Shown: one piece after another, positions 1 through 10,030 of the stretch
How positions within the stretch are numbered: position 1 is the first letter of the stretch
Layout of the letters: every line of letters starts with the position of its first letter
Assembly (NCBI RefSeq): GCF_030159595.1
Contig: NZ_BSKJ01000003.1
Coordinates: forward strand, 62,001-126,000
Length of the DNA stretch: 64,000 nt
From: Pseudomonas putida
Lineage (GTDB): Bacteria; Pseudomonadota; Gammaproteobacteria; Pseudomonadales; Pseudomonadaceae
Direction: 5' to 3'
Translations under genes and position numbers: made by a program
Notes under the pieces: generated by a model
The model's input: the letters and a program-made list of their open reading frames with translations, nothing else
Told to the model about the DNA's origin: nothing
The model's database searches: none

Positions 1-318
1 CAGTTGCACAGCCAGGGGGTGAGCACGGTGATGGCCAACATCGAACAGCGTGTACTGGAAAACTTTCGTGATGAGCTGGGCGAGGAGGCCGACCTGGCAG
101 TGATCAAGGCGGTGCGTGTACGCCAGGGCGACCCGGCGCAAGTGATCCTCGACCAGGCACAACGGCTGAGCGTCGACCTGTTGATTTTCGGCAGCCACAG
201 CGCGGGTGCTGGCGCGGATGTACCCCTGGGCCGCACGGCGGTGAGGCTGCTGCAATTGTCACCGGTGCCGGTGTACATGGTGCCGCTGTCACAGCACTTG
301 GGGCGTAGGAAAGCATGA
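1..318 (+). CDS. Universal stress protein (UspA family), 5' end outside window
   Basis: The reading frame is open from base 1, so only the C-terminal part (about 105 residues) is visible. It holds the second half of a Usp alpha/beta fold: a VDLLIFGSHS strand and turn, a basic GR element, then SPVPVYMVP, which matches the closing strand of UspA proteins. Usp proteins are cytoplasmic and usually bind ATP, and they accumulate under stress or growth arrest. The Gly-rich nucleotide loop is less canonical here (GSHSAGAGADVPLGR), so ATP binding is uncertain. The gene lies 128 bp upstream of cysB on the same strand, with no sign of a functional link. Confidence 0.8.
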   Translation, partial: QLHSQGVSTVMANIEQRVLENFRDELGEEADLAVIKAVRVRQGDPAQVILDQAQRLSVDLLIFGSHSAGAGADVPLGRTAVRLLQLSPVPVYMVPLSQHLGRRKA

Positions 319-386
319 AAATGGCTGTAGGCTATTTCCGGGGGCATGTAACAAAATAGTTCTAGATTTATTTCCAGAACCACTAA

Positions 387-1421
<1,035 letters not shown>

Positions 1422-1430
1422 TCCGGAAAT

Positions 1431-1455
1431 GCTGGGGCTGCAAAGCAGCCCCGGC
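1431..1455. terminator. Hairpin between convergent cysB and cysH
   Basis: An inverted repeat of about 11 bp (GCTGGGGCTGC / GCAGCCCCGGC, one mismatch, loop AAA) sits just after the cysB stop and just beyond the cysH stop. It could end transcription on both strands, but there is no clear T tract on either side. Confidence 0.5.
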
Positions 1456-1459
1456 TATC

Positions 1460-2194
1460 TCAAGCCTTGCTGATCAGGTTGCCCGCGTGCAGCCCGCATT
1501 CCTTCTGCGTCGACTCTTCCCACCACCAGCGCCCTTCGCGCTCATGCTGGTTCGGCAGCACCGGTCGGGTGCAAGGCTCGCAGCCAATGCTGATGAAGCC
1601 GCGCTCATGCAGGCTGTTGTACGGCAGCTCAAGCATGCGGATATAGCCCCACACTTCCTCGCTGCTCATCTGCGCCAGCGGGTTGAACTTGTACAGCGTG
1701 CGCTCTGGCGTGGAGAAGGCGCTATCGATTTCCAGTGCTGCCACCTGGCTGCGGGTGCCCGGGCTCTGGTCACGGCGCTGGCCGGTGGCCCAGGCGCTCA
1801 CGGTAGCCAGCTTGCGGCGCAGCGGCTCGATCTTGCGGATGCCGCAGCACTCGCCGTGGCCGTCCTTGTAAAAGCTGAACAGACCCTTTTCCTTGACGAA
1901 CGGGTCGAGCTTGTCGCGGTCGGGGCTGAGGATTTCAATCGGCAGGTTGTACTGCTCGCGCACCTGATCGATGAACCGGTAGGTCTCCGGGTGCAGTCGA
2001 CCGGTGTCGAGGCTGAACACCTTGACCTGCTTGTTCAGCTTCCAGGCCATGTCGACCAGCACCACGTCCTCGGCGCCGCTGAAGGAGATCCACAAGTCAT
2101 CACCAAAGTGCTCGAAGGCGAGCTTGAGAATGTCCTGTGGGGACTTGTTGGCATAGGTCGCGGCCAGGGCGGCGACGTCGAAGGGTTGGCTCAT
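1460..2194 (-). CDS. cysH: CysH, assimilatory adenylylsulfate (APS/PAPS) reductase
   Basis: This 244-residue member of the PAPS reductase family makes sulfite from activated sulfate with thioredoxin as donor. An SGAEDVVL motif near residue 40 forms the nucleotide loop, and the C-terminal ECGLH (about residue 233) carries the catalytic Cys. A Cys-Cys pair (GECCGI) and a later CxxC (GCEPC) are the four ligands of the [4Fe-4S] cluster that marks the bacterial APS-type enzymes of Pseudomonas, so APS is probably the main substrate. It lies next to cysB, the expected regulator. Confidence 0.93.
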   Translation of the reverse strand: MSQPFDVAALAATYANKSPQDILKLAFEHFGDDLWISFSGAEDVVLVDMAWKLNKQVKVFSLDTGRLHPETYRFIDQVREQYNLPIEILSPDRDKLDPFVKEKGLFSFYKDGHGECCGIRKIEPLRRKLATVSAWATGQRRDQSPGTRSQVAALEIDSAFSTPERTLYKFNPLAQMSSEEVWGYIRMLELPYNSLHERGFISIGCEPCTRPVLPNQHEREGRWWWEESTQKECGLHAGNLISKA

Positions 2195-2273
2195 CAGGCG
2201 GTTTCCATCTTGGCTGTGGCGCTGTGCGCTCGTAGTAAGGTGATGGTAACAAAAAAACGCGGGCTAGACGGAC

Positions 2274-3617
2274 TCACAAGCCCTGCAAGGTCTGCATCAG
2301 TACCCGCACTTTGGCGATCGACTCTTCATATTCAGCCTGCCATTCGGAGTCGGCCACCACGGCGCCGCCGCCCCAGCAGCTGACCTGGCCGTCCTTGACC
2401 AGCAGGCTGCGAATGGCAATCGAGCTGTCCATCTCGCCGCGCACGTCCACATACAGCAGCGAGCCGCAGTACAGCGCCCGGCGCGCTGGTTCCAGCTCGT
2501 CGATGATCTGCATGGCGCGGATTTTCGGCGCGCCAGTGATCGAGCCGCCGGGGAAGCTGTCGCCGATCAGGTCCAGGGCGTCCTTGTCGCTGGCCAGTTG
2601 GCCGGTGATGCTGCTGACCAGGTGGTGGACGTTGGGGTAGCTTTCCAGGATGAACAGCTCCGGTACCTTCACCGAGCCGATCTCGCAGGTGCGCCCCAGG
2701 TCGTTGCGCAGCAGGTCGACGATCATCAGGTTCTCCGAGCGGTCCTTGGGGCTGCGTAGCAGCTCTTCGGCATTGCGCTTGTCTTCAACCGGGTCGCTGG
2801 CGCGTGGACGGGTGCCTTTGATTGGCCGGGTTTCCACCCGGCCCTGGCTGACGTGGATGAAACGCTCGGGCGAAAAGCTTAGCAAGGCGCTGCCGTCGGC
2901 CAGTTGTTGAAAGCCGGAAAACGGCGTAGGGCAGGCCTGGCGCAGGGCTTGGTAGGCCCGCCACGGGTCACCCTGGCAGGGCGCGCGAAAGCGTTGGGTG
3001 AGGTTGATCTGGTAGCAGTCACCGGCCTGAATGTAGCGCTGCACCTGGTCGAAGGCGGCTCGGTACTGTTCGGGCTGCAGGTCACCCGTCATCGGCGCGA
3101 GCAGCTGGAATTCGCCGCTTGTAGCGTTGCAGCTGCCTTCGAACAGCGCAATCAGGCGATCGCGTTCGCGGCCTGCCAGGCTGGGGTGAAATACCAGCTG
3201 GCTGGTGCCGTGCAGGTGATCGCTGACCAGTGCCCAGGCATACAGGCCCAGTTGTGCGTCGGGCAGGCCGAGGTCGTCTACGGCCAGGCTGGGCAGGTGT
3301 TCCAGGCGGCGGCCGAAGTCGTAGCTCAGGTAGCCGATCAGGCCGCCGGCGAAGGGCAGCTCAACGCTGTTGGGCAAGTCGGCGTGGCCCAGTTGTGCCA
3401 GGCCGGCGCGCAGGCGCTGGAGAAAGGTGCGGCCATCTTCATCGGGCTGCGCCTGCAGCTGTTGCAGCGGCCAAGCGCTGAGCAGGTCGAAGCGACCCCG
3501 TTCGGCACCGGGGCGGGCGCTGTCGAGCAGGATCGCGCCGGGAGCCTGGCGTAGGCGGGCGAAGTAGGCAGCAGGGTCGGGCTGGTAGGGCAGGGGGTGC
3601 AGCGTACAGGTCGGCAT
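2274..3617 (-). CDS. pabB: PabB, aminodeoxychorismate synthase component I
   Basis: This 447-residue chorismate-utilising enzyme aminates chorismate to 4-amino-4-deoxychorismate for p-aminobenzoate and folate synthesis, with ammonia from a PabA glutaminase. The C-terminal chorismate-binding domain carries PIKGTRPR, in which the Lys is typical of aminodeoxychorismate synthase rather than anthranilate synthase (PIAGT). It also has DRSENLMIVDLLRNDLGR and PGGSITGAPK. The N-terminal half is the shorter TrpE-like lid domain. The start is ATG with MPTCTLHPLPY. It is transcribed in the same direction as cysH, about 80 bp upstream of it, with no functional link. Confidence 0.93.
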   Translation of the reverse strand: MPTCTLHPLPYQPDPAAYFARLRQAPGAILLDSARPGAERGRFDLLSAWPLQQLQAQPDEDGRTFLQRLRAGLAQLGHADLPNSVELPFAGGLIGYLSYDFGRRLEHLPSLAVDDLGLPDAQLGLYAWALVSDHLHGTSQLVFHPSLAGRERDRLIALFEGSCNATSGEFQLLAPMTGDLQPEQYRAAFDQVQRYIQAGDCYQINLTQRFRAPCQGDPWRAYQALRQACPTPFSGFQQLADGSALLSFSPERFIHVSQGRVETRPIKGTRPRASDPVEDKRNAEELLRSPKDRSENLMIVDLLRNDLGRTCEIGSVKVPELFILESYPNVHHLVSSITGQLASDKDALDLIGDSFPGGSITGAPKIRAMQIIDELEPARRALYCGSLLYVDVRGEMDSSIAIRSLLVKDGQVSCWGGGAVVADSEWQAEYEESIAKVRVLMQTLQGL

Positions 3618-3713
3618 CAGTGTGGACGGCGATGTAAAAGCGAGGAGGGCGATTGTAGACCTGTGTAGGAAAAGCGCCTAGCACTGGGCGCGACATTCAA
3701 CAGTGTGTTTTAT

Positions 3714-3738
3714 GCAGGGGCCGCTATGCGGCCCCTGC
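3714..3738. terminator. Hairpin downstream of the ATP-grasp gene
   Basis: A perfect 11-bp stem (GCAGGGGCCGC / GCGGCCCCTGC, loop TAT) lies 4 bases past the stop of the minus-strand ATP-grasp gene. It is well placed to end that operon, but no T run follows on the minus strand, so termination efficiency is uncertain. Confidence 0.45.
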
Positions 3739-3741
3739 AAT

Positions 3742-4722
3742 TCAGCGGTTAGGCACATGCCCGAACAACCCCTGCGCTACACGAACGCGCTGTTCGGCAT
3801 CTTCGGTAATGCCGTCCTTCGCCAGTGCTTCGATGTGCGCTTCGATGGCATGGGTGCGCTGGGTCAGGCCGCAGTCGTTGGCAATCTGGATGTTCAGGCC
3901 CGGGCGGGCGTTGAGTTCCAGAATCAGCGGGCCTTTGTCCTGGTCCAGCACCATGTCCACGCCAATGTAGCCCAGGCCGCACAGCTCATAGCAGCCGGCC
4001 GCCAGCTTCATGAAGCCGTCCCAGTTCGGCAGTTGCACGCCGTCCACCGCGTTGGTGGTGTCCGGGTGCTTGCTGATGATGTTGTTCAGCCAGGTGCCGC
4101 GCAGGGTCACGCCGGTGGCCAGGTCGACACCCACCCCGATGGCGCCCTGGTGCAGGTTGGCCTTGCCGCCGGACTGGCGGGTCGGCAGGCGCAGCATGGC
4201 CATGACCGGGTAGCCCATCAGTACGATGATGCGGATGTCCGGCACGCCTTCGTAGCTGATGCTCTTGAAGATCTGGTCAGGCGTGACGCGGTATTCGATC
4301 AGCGCGCGGTCGCGGTGGCCGCCGAGCGAGTACAGGCCGGTGAGGATGCTCGAGATCTGGTGCTCGATTTCTTCATGGCTGATGATCTTGCCCGACACCG
4401 TGCGGTAGCGGTCCTCGAAGCGGTCGGCAATCACCAGGATGCCATCACCGCCGGCGCCTTGCGCCGGCTTGATGACGAAATCGCTGCGCCCGCCAATGAT
4501 CTGGTCGAGCTTCTCGATTTCCTTTTCGGTTTCGATGATGCCGTACATTTCCGGCACATGGATGCCGGCCGCCAGGGCGCGCTCCTTGGTGATGATCTTG
4601 TCGTCGACGATCGGGTACAGGTGGCGCTTGTTGTACTTCAACACATAGTCCGCGTTGCGCCGGTTGATACCCATGATGCCCCGGGCCTCCAGGGCTTTCC
4701 ACGTCTTGATCAGGCCAAACAT
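3742..4722 (-). CDS. RimK-like ATP-grasp alpha-L-glutamate ligase-type protein
   Basis: This 326-residue ATP-grasp protein of the amidoligase group joins an amino acid to a carboxylate through an acyl phosphate. Visible motifs are the ATP-binding Lys and Gly-rich loop VIKPAQGAGGDGILV (about residues 104-118) and the metal-binding C-terminal LELNARPGLNIQIAN (about residues 269-283). It is the last gene of a three-gene operon: its ATG overlaps the stop of the transglutaminase-like gene by one base, and a retropepsin-like protease gene comes first. In the literature this neighbourhood predicts a peptide-tagging or peptide-processing system. The substrate cannot be read from the sequence. Confidence 0.85.
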   Translation of the reverse strand: MFGLIKTWKALEARGIMGINRRNADYVLKYNKRHLYPIVDDKIITKERALAAGIHVPEMYGIIETEKEIEKLDQIIGGRSDFVIKPAQGAGGDGILVIADRFEDRYRTVSGKIISHEEIEHQISSILTGLYSLGGHRDRALIEYRVTPDQIFKSISYEGVPDIRIIVLMGYPVMAMLRLPTRQSGGKANLHQGAIGVGVDLATGVTLRGTWLNNIISKHPDTTNAVDGVQLPNWDGFMKLAAGCYELCGLGYIGVDMVLDQDKGPLILELNARPGLNIQIANDCGLTQRTHAIEAHIEALAKDGITEDAEQRVRVAQGLFGHVPNR

Positions 4723-6257
4723 CAGGCGTCAGCCTTCTTCAGGAATGCCTTGAAGCGCACGAGCTCGGTCAGGCGGTAACCGCGGTAGCGGCCCATCGCC
4801 AGCATGAAGCCCACCAGGATCAACAGGACGGCCGGGAAGGTGAACACGAAGTAGACCAGCTCCGGCACCATCATCAGCAGGTGTGCCACGGAGGCGGCAA
4901 ACAAGGTGCCGATGGCCACTTTCATGGCATGGCCACCGCCACGCTCCTCCCAGGTGATCGACAGGCGTTCGATGGTCATGGTCAGGATCACCATCGGGAA
5001 CAGTGCCACCGACAGCCCGCGCTCAAGGCCAAGCTTGTGGCTGAACAGGCTGATAGCGGCGATCAGCACCACGACGAAGGTCAGCACCACCGACAGGCGC
5101 GGCAGCATCTGCAGCTTGAGGTGTTCCAGGTACGAGCGTAGCGACAGGCCCAGCGCCGTGATGACCGTGAACAGCACGATACCGAAGCCCAGTTGGGTCT
5201 CGCGGAAGGCCAGGGCGATCAGCACCGGGGTGAAGGTACCCAAGGTCTGCAGGCCGATCAGGTTGCGCAATACCAGGATCACCAGCACGCCGATCGGGAT
5301 CATCACCATGATCATGAAGGTTTGCTGGGTCTGCAGCGGCAAGCCGTACAGCGAGTATTCGAGGAAGTCGGCGTCGGTGTTCTCGTCGGTCAGCTTGGCC
5401 AGGCGGATGGCGTTCATCTCGCTGTTGTTCATGCTGAAGGTGACGTTGGCTTTCTTGCCGCCATCGACGGTGATCAGGTTGTCGTCACCGGTCCACCACA
5501 GCAGGCGGTCGCTGGGCAGGCCCTGCTCGCCGGTGTCCGGGTTGAAGTACAGCCAGTCGTTACCGTTGAAGCTGCGCAGCCACAGCTCGGGGGTTTGCGG
5601 GGTATCGGCCACCAGGCGGATGGTGTGCACCTTCTCCATCGGCACATGGGCAATCGACAGCAGCAGGTCGATGATCTGGGCCTTTTTCATGGGCGAGGTG
5701 TCGCCGGCCAGCAGCAGCTTGACGTTGTCGTCGTTGAGGTTGTTGACCCGCTTGATGGTTTCGCTGACGAAGGTCTCGACGTCGGCGGAGTGCTGGCGAA
5801 TCGGCGCCATCAGGGCTTCGGCGGCAATCTTCTCGGGGCCTTCGATCGCCAGGCTGTCACGGAAGGTTGGGCCTTTGACCGTGGTCTTCTCGTTGCTGTA
5901 GCGCTTGGTCAGCACCAGGCGGTAGTACAGGGTCTGGTTGCCGCTGGCGCGGCGGGCCGACCAGGTAACCTTGCGATTGCCGTCGGCGCGGTTGACGCTG
6001 ACCCCGTAGTTGTTGGAGATGAAGCTCTCGTTGAGGCTGACGTAGTCGCGGTTCAGCGGTGGCACGAACATCTGCACCTTGACCGGGTCCTTGGTGCTGG
6101 CCACGAACTCGACCTTGGCGTCGATGTTCCACAGGTCGTCGGTTTCATCCTCGGTCACCGGGATACCGAGGAAGAAGATCTGATAAGCCGTGACCGCCAC
6201 GCCCAGTAGCACCAGCACGGTGATCAGGACTTTCAGATGGAGGGTAAGAGAGCGCAT
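4722..6257 (-). CDS. Inactive transglutaminase-like domain fused to a seven-helix membrane domain
   Basis: This 511-residue membrane protein has one N-terminal membrane helix (about residues 9-30), a periplasmic region of about 280 residues containing an inactive transglutaminase-like domain, and then roughly seven hydrophobic helices (about residues 310-495). No catalytic Cys-His-Asp triad can be seen in the periplasmic part, which agrees with the family name. The protein probably scaffolds or senses a ligand for the partner enzymes. It starts 5 bases after the protease stop and overlaps the ATP-grasp start by one base, so the three proteins are almost certainly made together. Confidence 0.85.
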   Translation of the reverse strand: MRSLTLHLKVLITVLVLLGVAVTAYQIFFLGIPVTEDETDDLWNIDAKVEFVASTKDPVKVQMFVPPLNRDYVSLNESFISNNYGVSVNRADGNRKVTWSARRASGNQTLYYRLVLTKRYSNEKTTVKGPTFRDSLAIEGPEKIAAEALMAPIRQHSADVETFVSETIKRVNNLNDDNVKLLLAGDTSPMKKAQIIDLLLSIAHVPMEKVHTIRLVADTPQTPELWLRSFNGNDWLYFNPDTGEQGLPSDRLLWWTGDDNLITVDGGKKANVTFSMNNSEMNAIRLAKLTDENTDADFLEYSLYGLPLQTQQTFMIMVMIPIGVLVILVLRNLIGLQTLGTFTPVLIALAFRETQLGFGIVLFTVITALGLSLRSYLEHLKLQMLPRLSVVLTFVVVLIAAISLFSHKLGLERGLSVALFPMVILTMTIERLSITWEERGGGHAMKVAIGTLFAASVAHLLMMVPELVYFVFTFPAVLLILVGFMLAMGRYRGYRLTELVRFKAFLKKADA

Positions 6258-6262
6258 CGGGA

Positions 6263-6799
6263 TTACTCTGCTTTGGGAGCGTCGGTGGCACAGGCAGGTT
6301 TGCCGGCCGCATATTTAAGGCTTGGGTCGACCAGCGCGTCGAAGTGCTTGAGCGCCTCGGAGCCGATCAGCAGCGGGAACTGGAACGCGCTGCGGTCGGT
6401 GAGGTTGACTTCGATGGTGCGCATGGCCTGGCCCATGCAGATTTCGAGTTCGATGACCGGGCGGGCGGTATAGGCCTTGCCCGATTCGGCATCATAGTCG
6501 CCGGCCCGGCGCTTGATCTTGCTCACGCGTGCCAGTGGGCGTTCGATCGGGTGCGAGTGCGCCGCATCGATGGCCAGGTAGAAGCGCACCCAGCTTTCGC
6601 CGTTGCGCTTGAAGCGCTTGATGTCGCGGGCGCTGAGCGATGCGGTCTTGGCACCGGTGTCGAGCTTGGCGGCCACTTCCAGGTCCAGATCGCCCAGGCG
6701 GGCGTATTCGTTGAGACCGTACACGGTCTTGCCCGCCGCCTGGCCAAGGGCCGGCAGCAGGGTGAGGCATAGCAGCAATAAAACGGGTGTAAGTCTCAT
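6263..6799 (-). CDS. Retropepsin-like protease (ATP-dependent zinc protease family), exported
   Basis: This 178-residue protein has a cleavable signal peptide (MRLTPVLLLLCLTLLPALG then QAAG). The mature part carries KLDTGAKTAS (about residues 43-52), the D-T-G-A active-site turn of single-domain aspartic proteases related to retropepsins; databases call this family 'ATP-dependent zinc protease'. I chose the ATG at 6799 because the signal peptide begins there; a longer frame back to 6943 adds a low-complexity non-signal stretch. It is the first gene of the operon with the transglutaminase-like membrane protein and the ATP-grasp ligase. A periplasmic peptidase is a reasonable reading. Confidence 0.82.
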   Translation of the reverse strand: MRLTPVLLLLCLTLLPALGQAAGKTVYGLNEYARLGDLDLEVAAKLDTGAKTASLSARDIKRFKRNGESWVRFYLAIDAAHSHPIERPLARVSKIKRRAGDYDAESGKAYTARPVIELEICMGQAMRTIEVNLTDRSAFQFPLLIGSEALKHFDALVDPSLKYAAGKPACATDAPKAE

Positions 6800-7019
6800 A
6801 TTCCTGGCGCGGTGCAGTGCAAGGTTCGGGCTATGTTCAGGGCAAGGCGACTGGCAACGACTGCGCAAGCTTCCTCGTTCTTCTGTCAACAAGCATGAAT
6901 GGATGACAGACAGGCTATCCATACCCCATCGGAGGCGCGGCATTCTATCACGCCGACGTCTTGACGCCAGCGGTGCGCGATCTGACAGCGCGGGGCCTGA
7001 GTTAGTTCGTTCTTAGACG

Positions 7020-7031
7020 ATTGTCGACAAT
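7020..7031. promoter_or_regulatory. Candidate PrpR operator 1
   Basis: A perfect 12-bp palindrome, ATTGTCGACAAT, lies 14 bp upstream of the candidate -35 box. FadR-type GntR regulators bind short palindromes of this kind. A near copy sits at 7094-7104. Confidence 0.6.
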
Positions 7032-7044
7032 ATTCATTTTGTCT

Positions 7045-7073
7045 TTGACTTGAAGGTCTCTGTTCGCTAATTT
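7045..7073 (+). promoter_or_regulatory. Candidate sigma-70 promoter of prpR-prp operon
   Basis: TTGACT at 7045-7050, a 17-bp spacer, then TAATTT at 7068-7073 fit a sigma-70 promoter. It lies between the two operator copies, so repressor bound at both sites could block both initiation and the start of the message. Confidence 0.55.
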
Positions 7074-7093
7074 CTGGCGAAGAGTTTTTCAAG

Positions 7094-7104
7094 GTGTCGA
7101 CAAT
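7094..7104. promoter_or_regulatory. Candidate PrpR operator 2, overlapping the prpR ribosome site
   Basis: GTGTCGACAAT matches the first palindrome at 10 of 11 positions and ends directly against the prpR ATG. It overlaps the AAGG ribosome-binding bases, consistent with autoregulation. Confidence 0.55.
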
Positions 7105-7821
7105 ATGCAGGACCTTTCCCTCCCCAGCCCGGTGCAGGCAGACGAAACGGAAACCTTGTCCGAAAACGTCTTTCGGCGCATCCAGGCGGCCATCGTCAAG
7201 GGTGAAATCGCCCCCGGCAGCAAGATTTCCGAGCCGGAGCTGGCGCGCACCTATGGCATCAGCCGCGGGCCGCTGCGCGAGGCCATTCACCGCCTCGAAG
7301 GCCAGCGCCTGCTGGTGCGCGTACCGCATGTTGGGGCACGCGTGGTTTCGCTGAACCACGCCGAGCTGATCGAGCTGTACGAAATTCGCGAGTCGCTGGA
7401 AGGCATGGCCTGCCGTCTGGCTGCCGAACGCATGAGCCAAGCCGACATCGACGAGCTGCGCCGGGTGCTCGACACCCACGAGCGCGATGCCGCATTCCAG
7501 GCCGGCCTGGGTTACTACCAGCAGGAAGGCGACTACGACTTCCATTACCGCATTATCCAGGGTAGTGGCAACCAGACCCTGGTCAAGATGCTGTGCGGCG
7601 AGCTGTACCAGCTTGTGCGCATGTACCGCATCCAGTTTTCTGCCACACCCAATCGACCACGCCAGGCCTTTGCCGAGCACCACCGCATTCTCGATGCCAT
7701 CGCCGACCGTGACGGCGAGCTGGCCGAACTCCTGATGCGCCGTCACATCGGCGCGTCCAAGCGCAATATCGAGCGTCACTATCTGGACGCCCACAACAAC
7801 AGCCCACGAGGTGAGAAATGA
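7105..7821 (+). CDS. prpR: PrpR, GntR/FadR-family regulator of the methylcitrate operon
   Basis: This 238-residue regulator has an N-terminal winged helix (about residues 15-82; [24 protein letters not shown] is the helix-turn-helix) and an all-helical FCD ligand domain with metal-type residues ([24 protein letters not shown]). Pseudomonads use a GntR-type regulator here, unlike the sigma-54-dependent PrpR of enterobacteria. Its stop overlaps the prpB start by 4 bases (ATGA), so regulator and pathway are co-transcribed. The likely effector is 2-methylcitrate or a related intermediate, which is inferred. Confidence 0.88.
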   Translation: MQDLSLPSPVQADETETLSENVFRRIQAAIVKGEIAPGSKISEPELARTYGISRGPLREAIHRLEGQRLLVRVPHVGARVVSLNHAELIELYEIRESLEGMACRLAAERMSQADIDELRRVLDTHERDAAFQAGLGYYQQEGDYDFHYRIIQGSGNQTLVKMLCGELYQLVRMYRIQFSATPNRPRQAFAEHHRILDAIADRDGELAELLMRRHIGASKRNIERHYLDAHNNSPRGEK

Positions 7822-8708
7822 CTGTGAAGAGCACCCCCGGTCAGCGATTCCGCGACGCCGTTGCCGCCGAACATCCACTGCAGGTGGTTGGCGCCATCAA
7901 CGCCAACCATGCCCTGTTGGCCAAGCGCGCCGGCTTCAAGGCCATCTACCTGTCTGGTGGCGGCGTGGCCGCCGGCTCCCTGGGCCTGCCGGACCTGGGC
8001 ATCACCGGCCTGGATGACGTGCTCACCGACGTGCGCCGCATTACCGATGTCTGCGACCTGCCGCTGCTGGTGGATGTCGACACCGGCTTCGGCGCCTCGG
8101 CCTTCAACGTCGCCCGCACCGTGCGCTCAATGAGCAAGTTCGGTGCTGCCGCCATCCATATCGAGGACCAGGTCGGCGCCAAGCGTTGCGGCCACCGCCC
8201 GAACAAGGAAATCGTCAGCCAGCAGGAAATGGTCGACCGCATCAAGGCCGCCGTCGATGCGCGTAGCGACGACAGCTTCGTGATCATGGCGCGTACCGAC
8301 GCCCTGGCCGTCGAAGGCCTGAACGCTGCCCTTGACCGCGCCGAGGCCTGCATCGAGGCGGGGGCCGACATGATCTTCCCGGAAGCCATCACCGAACTGC
8401 AGATGTACAAGACGTTCGCTGATCGGGTGAAGGCACCGATTCTGGCCAACATCACCGAATTCGGCGCCACGCCGCTGTACACCACCGAAGAGCTGGCCTC
8501 GGTCGACGTGTCGCTGGTGCTGTACCCGCTGTCGGCCTTCCGTGCCATGAACAAGGCGGCCGAGAACGTCTACACCGCGCTGCGCCGTGATGGCACCCAG
8601 AAGAACGTGATCGACACCATGCAGACCCGCATGGAGCTCTACGATGCCATTGGTTACCACGCCTTCGAGCAGAGCCTCGATGCGCTGTTTGCCCAGAAAA
8701 AAGGGTAA
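7818..8708 (+). CDS. prpB: PrpB, 2-methylisocitrate lyase
   Basis: This 296-residue member of the isocitrate lyase/PEP mutase superfamily splits 2-methylisocitrate into pyruvate and succinate, the last step of the 2-methylcitrate cycle. The catalytic loop KRCGHRPNK (about residues 121-129) and the metal-site segment VDVDTGFG (about residues 84-91) are present. The length equals E. coli PrpB (296). It overlaps prpR by 4 bases. A REP inverted pair fills the 174-bp gap before prpC. Confidence 0.95.
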   Translation: MTVKSTPGQRFRDAVAAEHPLQVVGAINANHALLAKRAGFKAIYLSGGGVAAGSLGLPDLGITGLDDVLTDVRRITDVCDLPLLVDVDTGFGASAFNVARTVRSMSKFGAAAIHIEDQVGAKRCGHRPNKEIVSQQEMVDRIKAAVDARSDDSFVIMARTDALAVEGLNAALDRAEACIEAGADMIFPEAITELQMYKTFADRVKAPILANITEFGATPLYTTEELASVDVSLVLYPLSAFRAMNKAAENVYTALRRDGTQKNVIDTMQTRMELYDAIGYHAFEQSLDALFAQKKG

Positions 8709-8724
8709 GTGATGCTGCCTGTGC

Positions 8725-8820
8725 CGGCCTCTTCGCGGGTAAACCCGCTCCCACAGGTAAAACACAAGTTTCAAAAGCTGTGCTGTACCTGTGGGAGCGG
8801 GTTCACCCGCGAAGAGGCCG
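8725..8820. repeat. REP-like inverted pair in the prpB-prpC gap
   Basis: Two copies of a Pseudomonas REP-like palindrome face each other: CGGCCTCTTCGCGGGT...CCCGCTCCCACAGGT on the left, and its reverse complement ending GCGAAGAGGCCG on the right. About 30 bp separate them. The transcript would fold into a long stem. Confidence 0.8.
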
Positions 8821-8882
8821 CCACAGACGAACCGAATTAGCCAGCAAGATATCCATAACAAATTCAAGAAAGGAGAAACACC

Positions 8883-10010
8883 ATGGCCGAAGCGAAAGTA
8901 CTCAGTGGCGCAGGCCTGCGTGGTCAGGTGGCCGGCCAGACCGCACTGTCGACCGTGGGCCAGGCCGGTGCCGGGCTGACCTACCGTGGTTATGACGTGC
9001 GTGACCTGGCAGCCGGTGCCGAGTTCGAAGAAGTCGCTTACCTGCTGCTGTACGGCGAGCTGCCAACCCAGGCCGAACTGGCGGATTACAAGCGCAAGCT
9101 CAAGGGCCTGCGTGACCTGCCGCAAGCACTGAAGGAAGTGCTGGAGCGCATCCCGCGTGACGCCCACCCGATGGACGTGATGCGCACGGGTTGCTCCGTG
9201 CTGGGCACCCTGGAGCCCGAGCTCACCTTCGAGGCCCAGCGCGACAAGACTGACCGCTTGCTGGCACTGTTCCCGACCGTGATGTGCTACTGGTACCGCT
9301 TCACGCACCATGGCGTGCGCATCGATTGCACCAGCGACGAAGACACCCTCGGTGGCCACTTCCTGCACCTGCTGCACGGCAAGAAGCCGAGCGCGCTGCA
9401 CGTCAAGGTGATGAACGTGTCGCTGATCCTCTACGCCGAGCACGAGTTCAACGCCTCGACCTTCACTGCTCGCGTCTGTGCCTCGACCCTGTCCGACCTG
9501 TACTCCTGCGTCACCGCTGCCATCGGCTCGCTGCGCGGCCCACTGCACGGCGGTGCCAACGAGGCGGCCATGGAGCTGATCGAGCGTTTCCAGAGCCCGC
9601 AGGACGCCACCGCCGAGCTGCTGCGCATGCTGGAGCGCAAGGACAAGATCATGGGCTTTGGCCACGCGATCTACAAAGAGTCCGACCCGCGCAACGAGGT
9701 GATCAAGGGCTGGTCGAAGCAGTTGGCCGACGAAGTGGGCGACAAGGTGCTGTACCCGGTGTCCGAAGCCATCGACAAGACCATGTGGGAGCAGAAACGC
9801 CTGTTCCCCAACGCCGATTTCTACCATGCCTCGGCGTACCACTTCATGGGCATTCCGACCAAGCTGTTCACCCCGATCTTCGTCTGCTCGCGCCTGACCG
9901 GCTGGGCGGCGCACGTCTTCGAACAGCGTGCCAACAACCGCATCATCCGCCCGAGCGCCGAGTATGTCGGCGTCGAGCAGCGCCAGTTCGTACCGATCGA
10001 GCAGCGCTGA
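8883..10010 (+). CDS. prpC: PrpC, 2-methylcitrate synthase
   Basis: This 375-residue citrate synthase-family enzyme condenses propionyl-CoA with oxaloacetate to 2-methylcitrate. Active-site segments are GPLHGGANEAAM (about residues 218-229) and GFGHAIYKESDPR (about residues 257-269), with the catalytic His residues and the Asp expected further on. The length fits the short 2-methylcitrate synthases rather than the 430-residue type II citrate synthases. A strong ribosome site (AAAGGAGAAACACC) precedes the ATG. Confidence 0.94.
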   Translation: MAEAKVLSGAGLRGQVAGQTALSTVGQAGAGLTYRGYDVRDLAAGAEFEEVAYLLLYGELPTQAELADYKRKLKGLRDLPQALKEVLERIPRDAHPMDVMRTGCSVLGTLEPELTFEAQRDKTDRLLALFPTVMCYWYRFTHHGVRIDCTSDEDTLGGHFLHLLHGKKPSALHVKVMNVSLILYAEHEFNASTFTARVCASTLSDLYSCVTAAIGSLRGPLHGGANEAAMELIERFQSPQDATAELLRMLERKDKIMGFGHAIYKESDPRNEVIKGWSKQLADEVGDKVLYPVSEAIDKTMWEQKRLFPNADFYHASAYHFMGIPTKLFTPIFVCSRLTGWAAHVFEQRANNRIIRPSAEYVGVEQRQFVPIEQR

Positions 10011-10030
10011 TAAGTCGAACCTGTGGGGTG

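Larger units (their letters stand above)
6800..7104. other. Divergent intergenic region, protease operon and prpR
   Basis: These 305 bp separate the minus-strand protease operon from prpR. The prpR side holds a candidate promoter and two TGTCGACA palindromes, annotated separately. Nothing convincing is visible on the protease side. Confidence 0.6.

Noticed and set aside
6800..6943. Longer N terminus for the retropepsin-like protease (start at 6943)
   Set aside because: The extension carries no signal and would bury the clear signal peptide starting at 6799.
8127..9914. Long open frame on the minus strand (595 codons) across prpB and prpC
   Set aside because: It is antisense to two well-identified enzymes, spans their intergenic REP pair and shows no domain; it is a by-product of high-GC third positions.
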